Below the pieces are notes generated by a model, which was not told the origin of the DNA, did no database searches, and saw only the letters and a list, made by a program, of their open reading frames with translations. A DNA stretch of 64,000 bases from Chloroflexota bacterium (lineage in GTDB: Bacteria > Chloroflexota > Dehalococcoidia > Lucifugimonadales > GCA-2722455), in contig PBMB01000012.1 of NCBI GenBank assembly GCA_002722455.1, forward strand, positions 1-64,000, in the 5' to 3' direction. Numbering within the stretch: position 1 is the first letter of the stretch; each line of letters opens with the position of its first letter. The position numbers were made by a program, and so were the translations under genes. Of this stretch, positions 25,978 through 34,244 are shown one piece after another.

Positions 25978-26010
25978 ATAAAAGGTCATGATTTTTCGTG
26001 ACCTTTTTTT
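25978..26010 (+). terminator. Terminator of 25660 gene
   Basis: AAAAGGTCA ... TGACCTTTT with a T run. Confidence 0.8.
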
Positions 26011-26067
26011 ATTGCTTTTTAAAAAAAATATTGATAATATACATTTTTTAATTTTGAAAATAAAAAA

Positions 26068-26547
26068 ATGTTTTTTAAAAAAAGAGAGAGACAACATTAT
26101 ATGACTTTCTTGGCTTTGGCGTTTTCATTTATTTTCACTGCTTTCAATATTTCATTTTTATTTGGAAATGTTTTTCTATTAATTGGTTGGATCTCTTTTG
26201 TTATTTATTGTGTTTGTAATTCTATTTATATTGAATGTAAAGAACCTATGTCAAAAAAAGCAAACAAAATTAAAGCAAAGACAGATAAAATCCGTTTAAA
26301 TATAGATAAACTTTATGTGGAATCTTTTATTTGTAATGAAGATATAGAATCATTGTTTGAAGAATTGAATCAATATCAAAAATTAGAATATGATTTAGAT
26401 GATTTAAATCCTGCTCTTGTTGACTATATTGTTAAGCAAAAAGAAGAATTAGATTTACATAACTTTTCTGCGAAAGATAAAATTAAAATTTACAACAATA
26501 TGAGAGAACTTACCAAAGAAGGGAACTATGACATCGAAAATGCTTAA
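26068..26547 (+). CDS. Bilobed coiled-coil membrane family, two helices, short N-terminus
   Basis: 159 residues. The usual N-terminal coiled coil is missing: helices start at once (about 11-30 and 33-54) after a basic FFKKRERQ. The C-terminal part has LFEELNQYQKLE, DYIVKQKEEL and the tail YDIENA, like 25062. The next paralogue overlaps its end by 20 bases. No obvious ribosome-binding site, so the start is less certain. Confidence 0.75.
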   Translation: MFFKKRERQHYMTFLALAFSFIFTAFNISFLFGNVFLLIGWISFVIYCVCNSIYIECKEPMSKKANKIKAKTDKIRLNIDKLYVESFICNEDIESLFEELNQYQKLEYDLDDLNPALVDYIVKQKEELDLHNFSAKDKIKIYNNMRELTKEGNYDIENA

Positions 26548-27070
26548 GGAAACAGAGGAAGATTATAAAAGATTTGCAAGATTGATTCGTTGTCACAACA
26601 GAATTGAAGCACTAAAAGAAAAAAAGATTATAAGAAGCAAATTTATTTTTAAATTTGTATGGGTAGCGTTTATTTTGATTTCAATATTTACACTATATTT
26701 ATTTTTTAGTTTTTTTGTTGTTGCTTCTGTCTTTTGCACCTATATTTTTCTTTTTGCTATTTATGATGCTAGTCTTACATATACTCGTGATAGTAAAATA
26801 TTTAAAAGAGAAACTTATATTTTAAATAAACTTATAAAAGAGCGCAACTCTTATTTTAGGAAAATAACAATTCATAATAGAGAGTTAACGAAAGAACTTT
26901 TAATAGAAAAAGAATTAGGTAATTTAAACAAAATAGAAAAAAATCATATTTTAAATATTGCAAATAGAAAGAATTATATTGTTATTAGGAACGGAACGAG
27001 TAATCAAAAAAATGTTGAATTATTAAACTTAAAATATCAACACTATTCTGAGGAAATAATTAATGAATAG
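26528..27070 (+). CDS. Bilobed coiled-coil membrane family, two helices
   Basis: 180 residues: charged N-terminus 1-38, an almost continuous hydrophobic block (about 39-79) that should fold as a tight helical hairpin, charged C-terminal helix, tail SEEIINE. Its start overlaps the end of the 26068 gene and follows AAGGGA. The codons for EEIINE hold both the GAGGAA ribosome-binding site and the ATG of the next gene. Confidence 0.8.
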   Translation: MTSKMLKETEEDYKRFARLIRCHNRIEALKEKKIIRSKFIFKFVWVAFILISIFTLYLFFSFFVVASVFCTYIFLFAIYDASLTYTRDSKIFKRETYILNKLIKERNSYFRKITIHNRELTKELLIEKELGNLNKIEKNHILNIANRKNYIVIRNGTSNQKNVELLNLKYQHYSEEIINE

Positions 27071-27599
27071 AGAAAGCTTTAGTGATAAATATTTCAAATT
27101 AATAATAGAATTGAAACGCTCTGAAAGAGTAGAAAATTTAATAAAAACGAAAGCTAAAAAAAATATTTTCTTGATTTTTATGTCAATTCTAGTTTTTTAT
27201 GTGTTATTTTTTATTTATTTTATACTTTTTAAGGATTTTGGTCATACAGTAAATCAAATTTTCACCCTTCTGTCTACTTTACCCATTATCCTAGCTTTCT
27301 TTCGTTTTTTTAAAACAGAGATAATTTTAAGAAAGAGAATGAAGTTGAAAAAAATTATGCCTTCAAAAGTTGTTAAAAAAGAGATTGATTCTCTTTTTAA
27401 AAATCATATGGAAGATATTTTTATTGGTGTTGAATCAAAGAGAGAAAGAAATACCATTGAAAAAATAAGAACCAAACACCTGCAGGATTTTTTAATTTAT
27501 TATCAAATTGAAAAAAATGACAACATGAGTTTAGAAGATATCGTTGATTCTATTCAATATAATGAAAATGACGTTGTTCTTAGTATGGAAAATACATAA
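27063..27599 (+). CDS. Bilobed coiled-coil membrane family, two helices
   Basis: 178 residues: charged N-terminus, helices at about 34-56 and 64-82, charged C-terminal region with NTIEKIRTKHL and the tail VLSMENT. Overlaps the preceding paralogue by eight bases (ATGAATAG). Last gene of a three-gene overlapping operon of paralogues. Confidence 0.8.
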   Translation: MNRESFSDKYFKLIIELKRSERVENLIKTKAKKNIFLIFMSILVFYVLFFIYFILFKDFGHTVNQIFTLLSTLPIILAFFRFFKTEIILRKRMKLKKIMPSKVVKKEIDSLFKNHMEDIFIGVESKRERNTIEKIRTKHLQDFLIYYQIEKNDNMSLEDIVDSIQYNENDVVLSMENT

Positions 27600-27752
27600 G
27601 TCTTTCTTATGTTTTTAAATTTCAATTCAATAAACTTATTATGTATTGAATGTTTAAATTAATGATGCTATTCTCGATTTCTTAATGGAGTATAATACGA
27701 GCATTGTTAAAAAAATCGTTCAGCTTGACAAAACAATTAAAATATAAAAAGA

Positions 27753-27818
27753 ATGTCCATTATTTCAGCTTGTCATTTTGGATTTTTATTTATTTTCTTT
27801 ATGTCAACAAATGAATAA
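27753..27818 (+). CDS. Possible 21-residue hydrophobic peptide
   Basis: ATG to TAA, reading MSIISACHFGFLFIFFMSTNE: one short hydrophobic helix and an acidic NE end. It lies in a stretch with a TATAAT at about 27689 and a terminator at 27817-27842, so it could be a small membrane peptide or part of a small RNA. No good ribosome-binding site. Confidence 0.3.
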   Translation: MSIISACHFGFLFIFFMSTNE

Positions 27819-27842
27819 AGCAGCCAAATGGCTGCTTTTTTT
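27817..27842. terminator. Bidirectional terminator
   Basis: AAAGCAGCC-AAAT-GGCTGCTTT with T run, between the plus-strand membrane operon and the minus-strand zinc-ribbon gene. Confidence 0.8.
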
Positions 27843-28101
27843 AAAAGTTTGTCCAGTTGCAAGATGGGCAGTGAACGTGGTGCTCGTGACCGCACTCATT
27901 TGCACACTCCGCTTTATCAAGTCTTGTTATCTTTGCAAAGATTGGTATTGCGTGACCGTCAGCGTCTAATTTTAGCTTTCGATTGCTTTTCTTCTTCTTG
28001 TTTATGAACTTTGCACAGTTTGGGCAAGGATCACCTGCTTTTGCCATTGATAACTTTTCTACTTTTCTGCGTCTTGCTCTGCGACCGTCTCTGTTTGACA
28101 T
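27841..28101 (-). CDS. Small zinc-ribbon-like protein
   Basis: 86 residues. A very basic N-terminus (RDGRRARRRKVEK) is followed by CPNC (26-29 region), then CANECGHEHHVHCPSC near the C-terminus, so two CxxC pairs plus extra Cys/His could bind one or two zinc ions. Likely nucleic-acid binding; no family name assigned. Its base composition is less AT-rich than the neighbours, which may mean recent arrival or high expression. The ribosome-binding site lies in a hairpin (next entry). Confidence 0.75.
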   Translation of the reverse strand: MSNRDGRRARRRKVEKLSMAKAGDPCPNCAKFINKKKKSNRKLKLDADGHAIPIFAKITRLDKAECANECGHEHHVHCPSCNWTNF

Positions 28102-28104
28102 AAT

Positions 28105-28139
28105 GTATACCTCTCGTTGTTTAAATATCCGAGGTATAC
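28105..28139 (-). promoter_or_regulatory. Hairpin over the ribosome-binding site of 27841 gene
   Basis: GTATACCTC and GAGGTATAC are perfect 9-base complements 17 bases apart. On the minus-strand mRNA the 3' arm is the GAGG ribosome-binding site, eight bases before the ATG. The fold would hide it, so translation can be switched by a protein, metal or temperature; the same repeat could be a DNA operator. Confidence 0.6.
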
Positions 28140-28409
28140 GGTAAACATTGTTTTGTTAGAATAGTTTCTTTTCATTTTTAAACCTTTTGTAATTTTCATT
28201 ATTATATAACAAATTTTAAATTGAATCAATATTAAAGCAACAATTATTTTGATTCTCTCTTATGTTGAATTTAAAGTGCTTTTGAGGTTTGATTTACTTA
28301 TATTTTCAACAGAGAATAGTAAAAGTTTAATTCTTTTTGGTTCTAACCATTTGCCTTCTTATGTTTAATTCAAACGTGTCTTCATGGTGTTAATTTTTAA
28401 ACTTTTTGA
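28140..28409. other. Gene-free spacer between divergent genes
   Basis: AT-rich, no convincing frame; must contain the promoter of the minus-strand zinc-ribbon gene. No repeat or terminator that I can support. Confidence 0.5.
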
Positions 28410-28438
28410 TTGCTTTTATGCTTTGGGTTTGATAAAAT
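28410..28438 (+). promoter_or_regulatory. Promoter of the 28468-32137 operon
   Basis: TTGCTT, 17 bases, TAAAAT. Confidence 0.65.
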
Positions 28439-28467
28439 AGCAGTGTATTAAAACAGAGAGAACAGTT

Positions 28468-28671
28468 ATGAAGCATACAGAAGTAAACAAAGACCATTTA
28501 GATATGATCATTGAAAGTTTAATGGTTGAATACTCAACTAGCGAAGTTCTCGAAATGCTAAATACAGCAGTTTTCTCTGTTATAGATAACGGTTATAACG
28601 TTACTTATGAAAACGGTGTAGAGGATAAGTTCGTTTTTGTTCAAAAGCTTGTTCACGAAAGTGATGTTTAA
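28468..28671 (+). CDS. Hypothetical small protein, first gene of four-gene operon
   Basis: A 67-residue acidic protein, helical with a short beta end (NGYNVTYENG). AGAGAGAA precedes the ATG. It is followed by 28709 with a 37-base gap. Function unknown; position suggests an accessory subunit or regulator of the operon. Confidence 0.75.
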   Translation: MKHTEVNKDHLDMIIESLMVEYSTSEVLEMLNTAVFSVIDNGYNVTYENGVEDKFVFVQKLVHESDV

Positions 28672-28708
28672 ACAACCAAACCAAACAGATTAAACAGAGA
28701 GATTAACT

Positions 28709-30013
28709 ATGTCTTTATTAAATGCACTAACTTTTACGTTTCCTTCACGTAAAGAAAATAAAGCAGATGAAAACATTAAACAGGTCATACAAGAGTTTGA
28801 TGCTGTTCTAGCAACAACTCAGAAGATTTTAAAAGACTCTTCCATTTTTTCTGAAAATGAGCTAAATCGTCTTAATTCTGATTTAAGTAAAGAAATCAAA
28901 AGTCAAAATGAAATGATTTCTACAATCAGAGAACGAGTTTGCAATGACAGAATGTTAATTTCAAAAGGTAATGCCGCTTACGATCTTTATATTGAAGGTG
29001 AGAAAAAGAAAGTTTTTGACGTTTATTCAGTCGCTGGTATGTGTCCTCGTGTTTCTGTTTCAAATGTTAAAGACGTTGCTGATAAGTTTGGATTTTGTAT
29101 CTTTGACGAAAATGTATTTGGTGAAGATAATAAATCTCAAAATGCAGAAGTTGCTAAACATACTGCTACTATGCTTAAAGAACATGGTTATAAAATTTAC
29201 TACTTGTCTCCCTTAAGTGGATTTGACTATGCTGCATTTATTAACTGTGGTAATGGTATCTATGAGATTCCTTCTTATTGGGGTAATCACTTACAAACTT
29301 TTAATACCCTTGCATTGTCTCTTAATGTTTTCCGTGATTTGTATTCTATTGTAGATACGTTGAAGAAAGAAAATGAATCTATCCGTAAAGCAATTGAAAG
29401 TGATCGTGAAAGAGTTGACGCTTTCCACCAACAATTTAAACAATATACAAAACACGTAAACAGCAATCTTCGTATTATTGAAAGTTCGTTAAACTCTTAT
29501 ATTGATAAAGAAAACGAAAAGCTTATGACTGACTTCCAAAATCGAAAACAACAAGCAGAATCAAACAACAAGAGATATAAAAACAACCGTTATAAAGAAG
29601 TAGAGCACCTAGACGTTTACCATAAAGCCACTGGCAAGCACGAAGGGGATTATAATTTCTTTGACCCGTTCTTAGATCGTGATATTGATTATAATGATTA
29701 TCGTATTGTTAAGCGAGTTGAGTATATTGATCAATTCGTTCCTGTCCCAACAGAAGCAAAACAATATGAACGTTTTTATGCAAAAGAATTTTCTGTTGCT
29801 AATTTAAACAAAGAATCTGAAATTAAAAAGTTTAAAGCAGAATATACTGTGGCTAACGTTAAGAAAATGATTCAATCAGAATTAGGTAATAATTATATGA
29901 TGTTAGCAGTAAAAGGTGATATACTTAATTCAGAATCAGATGAAGCGATTGTCCTATCACAATGGGGCGAAGGTATTTCGGAAGAAACTAAAATTGCACT
30001 AGGAGTTCAGTAA
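28709..30013 (+). CDS. Hypothetical coiled-coil protein of four-gene operon
   Basis: 434 residues. N-terminal helices (about 20-85), a middle alpha/beta part (about 90-215, with SVAGMCPRVSVSNVKDVADK), a long coiled coil (about 220-300) and a C-terminal domain. No family recognised, no membrane segment. The next gene begins one base after its stop. Confidence 0.8.
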   Translation: MSLLNALTFTFPSRKENKADENIKQVIQEFDAVLATTQKILKDSSIFSENELNRLNSDLSKEIKSQNEMISTIRERVCNDRMLISKGNAAYDLYIEGEKKKVFDVYSVAGMCPRVSVSNVKDVADKFGFCIFDENVFGEDNKSQNAEVAKHTATMLKEHGYKIYYLSPLSGFDYAAFINCGNGIYEIPSYWGNHLQTFNTLALSLNVFRDLYSIVDTLKKENESIRKAIESDRERVDAFHQQFKQYTKHVNSNLRIIESSLNSYIDKENEKLMTDFQNRKQQAESNNKRYKNNRYKEVEHLDVYHKATGKHEGDYNFFDPFLDRDIDYNDYRIVKRVEYIDQFVPVPTEAKQYERFYAKEFSVANLNKESEIKKFKAEYTVANVKKMIQSELGNNYMMLAVKGDILNSESDEAIVLSQWGEGISEETKIALGVQ

Positions 30014-30014
30014 A

Positions 30015-30701
30015 ATGACTGTTCAATTACAAAAACTTAAAAGCATTGAAAAATCAATCAAAGATATTAAAAAAACAGAAGTTTCAAACTCTTTTCTTTC
30101 AACTTTAAATAAAGAACTTGAAAAGAAAAAACAACTGGAATACCAAAACCCTATGGTTGTTCGCAGTCTTTTTGACGGCAAAGAGACAACTCGTGGATTA
30201 CAAATACCTAAACATATTAAAAATGTTAAAGCAATTAGTTTCGAAGCAAAACCATTCTGCCATATGAATATTCAAAATTATATTGTTCGCAATCTTGATA
30301 GCTTTACTTGTAAATTCGGTAAAGAAGCCCTTCATTGGTTAGAATGCCTTGACGTTTCTATTCGTTCTCCTGAAATGAGTAAAATCATTGTCAAAGACAT
30401 TATGGATTCTGAAATTGTTCGTGAATCTTTTAAAAATGAAAAATGTGCCAGTTTTGGTTTTGGTTATTCGTACAATCAACAACCATTTACACTTGACTTA
30501 TCAGACTTAGAAGAAAAAGATAAAGATAATATTTTGGATATTATCAATAATTACAATACTTACCTTGTTCACCCTGAAATTGGGCGTGATATTATGATTA
30601 AAGAACTTGAAGAATCATTGGCAAAGTATTATAATAACTACACTTTCTACTTAATGTTGGATCAAGAAAACGAAGACGTTTTTGAGTTCCAATTTAAATA
30701 A
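30015..30701 (+). CDS. Hypothetical protein of four-gene operon
   Basis: 228 residues, soluble, with an N-terminal charged helix (1-45) and a mixed C-terminal domain. Starts one base after the 28709 stop, so the two products are probably made in fixed ratio and may form a complex. No family recognised. Confidence 0.8.
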   Translation: MTVQLQKLKSIEKSIKDIKKTEVSNSFLSTLNKELEKKKQLEYQNPMVVRSLFDGKETTRGLQIPKHIKNVKAISFEAKPFCHMNIQNYIVRNLDSFTCKFGKEALHWLECLDVSIRSPEMSKIIVKDIMDSEIVRESFKNEKCASFGFGYSYNQQPFTLDLSDLEEKDKDNILDIINNYNTYLVHPEIGRDIMIKELEESLAKYYNNYTFYLMLDQENEDVFEFQFK

Positions 30702-30721
30702 TTTGAAATTGAGATATTAAG

Positions 30722-32137
30722 ATGAATCTAATTAAAAAATACGCCACTAAGACAACAGAAGAAGAAAAGAAGGCTTTTGGTGAAATACTTGATTTGTTCC
30801 GTACTCACAACGAAACAAAAATTACGGTTTCTAACGTCCAAAATATTTTCACGAGCAATAATGTTCCATTTCCTTCTGTTACTCACAATGATATCGACAA
30901 AACATTTAAAACTTTATGCACAGAAGAACGAGACGAATGTATTGATATTCTTTCTTCTCTTGCAAAAGACAACAATTTAAAAGCGATTGTTATTGTTGGG
31001 TTAGTTGCTATTTTTGAAAAGCTTTCAAAAGAAACTTTTGATTTTGTTAATAAAACAATTGATTTTAAAACTTTTGAAAAAAAGAGTAAGATTAAGTTTT
31101 CTAAATATTTCAAAAACAAAACCAGTTCTCAGCGTAAGAAAATTGAAGACGTTATTAAAGTTTTCTTAGAAGTAAGATCAGGTTCTGTTTATACACATTT
31201 TCCTACACCTTTTTCTTCTGACATTAATGCTGTTATTTTAAATGCGCTTTGTAATCGATATAAAGAAGAACGTGAGCCTTGGGCTAATACCAATTTAAGC
31301 AATGCAATTAGTGCTGCTGCAACAAGCACAAACTTCTTGGCAATCAAACGTTTTCTAGGTTTAGTAGACGCAGAAGAAGTTGACCAAGAAAAATATGATA
31401 ACCTTGCAAAAGACATTGTTGGTAAAATTGTAATTCATAATTCAGAAAAGATTTGTAAGGTCGTAGGATTTTCTGACATTAAAGAGTCTACCATTCTTCG
31501 TGCATTTTCTAACTCAAAATACAATGGCATTGCTGTCTCTATTCTTTCAAGCACACGCTTTGCTGAAAATAAAGTCGTTTATTTCGCAGAGAAAAACTTA
31601 TCTTCTTGCTCTGAATTAACTATTGCAAAAGGCTTTACTGAAAGTGACTTTGATTATCTTAAAAATGGTAAACAATTTATTCATATTGGATATGATGACA
31701 GTTCTTATGCAAGAGAACTAAATAATCGTTTTTCAAACTGTAAAATTGCCAGTTTTGATGCAAAAGCAATTTATGACTTTAAAAATTTTATTGAAGATTA
31801 TGAACCAGAAAATTTCTTAGGTTCTATTGTTTCTATTGAATGTTCTAATTTTCATAAAAGATCAAATTGTTATGGTATGATTTATTCTGTTGGATACAAC
31901 AATGAAAGAAATGTTCGTTTATCAAAGGGTTTGTATGTTACTGTATTAGTCGCTGATATGCTTAATGGTCATATTTCATTTGAAAACTATTCATTAGATG
32001 ACATTATCTATAAAAAGAAAAGCAGTCAAATGAAAGCTATGTTGTTTTATCAAGACTTGCTTCACTTGAAGCAAGTAAAAACAAGTGCTATTATTGAAGA
32101 ACAAGCAAATCGAGATCGTGATAGAATGCGTCGATAG
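30722..32137 (+). CDS. Hypothetical protein, last gene of four-gene operon
   Basis: 471 residues, soluble. An N-terminal helical part (1-200) is followed by an alpha/beta domain (about 250-400, with GIAVSILSSTRFAENKVVYF) and a helical, charged end (EEQANRDRDRMRR). No family recognised. Twenty bases separate it from the previous gene. The operon is followed by a repeat array and a terminator. Confidence 0.8.
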   Translation: MNLIKKYATKTTEEEKKAFGEILDLFRTHNETKITVSNVQNIFTSNNVPFPSVTHNDIDKTFKTLCTEERDECIDILSSLAKDNNLKAIVIVGLVAIFEKLSKETFDFVNKTIDFKTFEKKSKIKFSKYFKNKTSSQRKKIEDVIKVFLEVRSGSVYTHFPTPFSSDINAVILNALCNRYKEEREPWANTNLSNAISAAATSTNFLAIKRFLGLVDAEEVDQEKYDNLAKDIVGKIVIHNSEKICKVVGFSDIKESTILRAFSNSKYNGIAVSILSSTRFAENKVVYFAEKNLSSCSELTIAKGFTESDFDYLKNGKQFIHIGYDDSSYARELNNRFSNCKIASFDAKAIYDFKNFIEDYEPENFLGSIVSIECSNFHKRSNCYGMIYSVGYNNERNVRLSKGLYVTVLVADMLNGHISFENYSLDDIIYKKKSSQMKAMLFYQDLLHLKQVKTSAIIEEQANRDRDRMRR

Positions 32138-32188
32138 CAATAGTTTACAAAAATTCTTTCATAAACTTCAAAACAACACAAAAACATG

Positions 32189-32310
32189 ATAGGTTAATTT
32201 ATTTAACATTTTTTAACGTGTAATAAAAATAGGTTAATTTTGATAACCTATAACGGAAATAGGTTAATTTATTTAATATTTTTTAACGTATGATAAAAAT
32301 AGGTTATGAT
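32189..32310. repeat. Iteron-like array with core ATAGGTTA
   Basis: Four direct copies of ATAGGTTA start at 32189, 32229, 32259 and 32299, spaced 40, 30 and 40 bases (near whole helical turns). Two 40-base units (32189-32228, 32259-32298) match at about 37 positions. An inverted copy follows the second (AGGTTA at 32231, TAACCT at 32244-32249). Regular phased repeats like this serve as binding sites for a repressor or a replication initiator. Confidence 0.7.
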
Positions 32311-32360
32311 TGTTTCTACAATTTAATGATTTTTATTTTTGTATTAATTATTTAAAATTT

Positions 32361-32388
32361 AGCCACTTTGTAAGTGGCTTTTTTTGTG
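32361..32388 (+). terminator. Terminator downstream of the repeat array
   Basis: AGCCACTT-TGT-AAGTGGCT followed by seven T. It ends either the four-gene operon or a short RNA started within the array. Confidence 0.75.
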
Positions 32389-32419
32389 TTAAAATAAAGT
32401 TAAACATAAGGAGTATAAT

Positions 32420-32689
32420 TTGAGTATTAAAACTATATTTGACACAGGCAAGATAAGAGTTCAGTTAGAAGGGCGTCCTATTGAAGATTTTGATTTTTCG
32501 AAAGACTCTTTAAAAATTGTTTATCAATTTCCAACCATAGCTTTGTTTTTAATGGAGTTAAAAGCGAAAGCAAGCAATCCAGAGTATTGCAAAGGTTGTA
32601 CTATGACTGTTGATAGCCATAAATACAATGTTGTTGGAATGAAAGAAATTGCTGCAGATAAAATTAGATTTGAACTTGAAAAAGATTAA
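32420..32689 (+). CDS. Hypothetical small protein, TTG start
   Basis: An 89-residue soluble protein. TTG at 32420 follows GGAG by six bases and there is no closer ATG. Sequence suggests beta strands around a CKGC pair (residues about 57-60). No family recognised. Terminator follows. Confidence 0.7.
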   Translation: MSIKTIFDTGKIRVQLEGRPIEDFDFSKDSLKIVYQFPTIALFLMELKAKASNPEYCKGCTMTVDSHKYNVVGMKEIAADKIRFELEKD

Positions 32690-32703
32690 TCATTTTTTTT
32701 AAT

Positions 32704-32735
32704 AAAAAAAAGGAAACGTCAGTTTCCTTTTTTAT
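32704..32735. terminator. Bidirectional terminator
   Basis: AAAGGAAAC-GTCA-GTTTCCTTT with A and T runs, between convergent genes. Confidence 0.85.
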
Positions 32736-32749
32736 TTAAACCTTAATTA

Positions 32750-33121
32750 TTAAATACCTTCTGAAAAAGTATTTGTTGATCTGTCAAATGAATTGTAATC
32801 TAAGTCAAAAGCCCAGAAGCTACGATCATATTCGATTCTAAACTCTGTTTTCTTACGAATTGCAGGGAATACATCACTCATTTTTACATTCAAAGAAAGT
32901 TCTTTAATTGTTTTGCTTACCAAGCCTTTCAAACGTTGAGTAATATGTGTCGTTTTTAGAACTGGATAAATATGAATATCAAAGTTCGAGTATCGACCAA
33001 AGTCATTGATTAATGCGTGTTCGATTAAGTCAGACTTTTCCAACTCTTCACAAAGGCGTTCCATTTCTTCCTTATGTGTGTCAGGTGTTTTTGCTTTGTA
33101 GTAATCATCGTTAAAAGACAT
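32750..33121 (-). CDS. Hypothetical small protein
   Basis: A 123-residue soluble protein, charged N-terminal helix then beta-rich C-terminus (EFRIEYDRSFWAFDLDYN). GAGG ribosome-binding site. No family recognised; separated from the upstream gene by 67 bases, possibly cotranscribed. Confidence 0.75.
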   Translation of the reverse strand: MSFNDDYYKAKTPDTHKEEMERLCEELEKSDLIEHALINDFGRYSNFDIHIYPVLKTTHITQRLKGLVSKTIKELSLNVKMSDVFPAIRKKTEFRIEYDRSFWAFDLDYNSFDRSTNTFSEGI

Positions 33122-33188
33122 AGTTTTTACCTCTTCAGTGTGATTTATATATTAACATAGCCTAGTCATATAATCCAATATTATTTAA

Positions 33189-34091
33189 TTAATTTTCTTT
33201 TCCATGAATTTTTTGAGACGCCTTTAATTGTACCTTATTTATCTCTAGCATTTTTTCTTTAAAATCAATTTGTGCTTGATTAGCGATTGTTCTTGTTGTT
33301 ACAGCAGGAGTAAGAATAAGATTCATTTTATTTAATCCATAGCCAAAAGCATAATTTTCTAATGCTAATTTTAAAAGGTTTGGTTGACCTTCTTGTCTTA
33401 AAAGTAATAAGCTCTGGAAACATTCAATTTCTTCTGTATGTAGAATCTTTGACATTGTCTCTTCTATCTTTGAATCCAAATAAACATGTGGTGTACATAA
33501 TTTTTTATTTCTTAAAATGTATTCGAATTCGTTATAATCTTTATCATATTCCATTTCTTCTTTTGAGTAGTCTTTATAGTAGGCTTCTCTTTCTTGTTTA
33601 ATCTTTTCTTTTATTTCTTTGCATTTATCTTTGTGGCTTTCTGTTGTGAATAGGATATCAATTACATTCAAGCATTCTTTTGTTTTTAAGTTATTGCAAT
33701 CTCTTGTTTTAATATCTTTTATCAACAATTGATAAACTTCCTCCAAAATCACAGTAAAGCTATTTGTTGCCAATGATCCAAAATTATTAATATAAATATC
33801 TAAAAATGATTCGAGTTCTTCTACTTCATATTCTTCATTTAAATAAATTGACAAAAAAGTTTTAAAATCAGGAGTGGACATTAGTTCTTTATTTAATTTA
33901 ATTGGTGATTCAATACTTGGTGATATTGCAGGAATGGCAACAGCTAAGTTTGTTTGCATTTTCAATTCTGGATTACCAATCATAAAACTTTGACTTTTAT
34001 GATAAAGTGTTTCTCCTAAAATAACCCTTATCTTTTGACCTTCCAGTATTGGAGATTGAGATACTGCACAAATAAATCGTTGACCAGACAT
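33189..34091 (-). CDS. Hypothetical protein
   Basis: 300 residues, soluble, helical and acidic, with a short beta-rich start (RFICAVSQSPILEGQKIRV) and a cysteine-containing stretch near 130-160. No family recognised. AAGGAAAAACGA precedes the ATG. Confidence 0.75.
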   Translation of the reverse strand: MSGQRFICAVSQSPILEGQKIRVILGETLYHKSQSFMIGNPELKMQTNLAVAIPAISPSIESPIKLNKELMSTPDFKTFLSIYLNEEYEVEELESFLDIYINNFGSLATNSFTVILEEVYQLLIKDIKTRDCNNLKTKECLNVIDILFTTESHKDKCKEIKEKIKQEREAYYKDYSKEEMEYDKDYNEFEYILRNKKLCTPHVYLDSKIEETMSKILHTEEIECFQSLLLLRQEGQPNLLKLALENYAFGYGLNKMNLILTPAVTTRTIANQAQIDFKEKMLEINKVQLKASQKIHGKEN

Positions 34092-34190
34092 TCGTTTTTC
34101 CTTATTCTATTTTTTTCTATTATACTATTATTTGTTTTTTTTGACAATTTATTTTTTCTTATTTTTAAAATAAAAATTGCAAATGAATAA

Positions 34191-34219
34191 TTGAAATCCT
34201 ATTCTTTTTTTTGTATAAT
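34191..34219 (+). promoter_or_regulatory. Promoter of 34245
   Basis: TTGAAA, 17 bases, TATAAT. Confidence 0.75.
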
Positions 34220-34244
34220 CTATCTATTATATTAAGGAATTTTT

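Noticed and set aside
32189-32310. Repeat array as a CRISPR
   Set aside because: Units are 40, 30 and 40 bases with repeated, not variable, intervals, and no cas genes are present.
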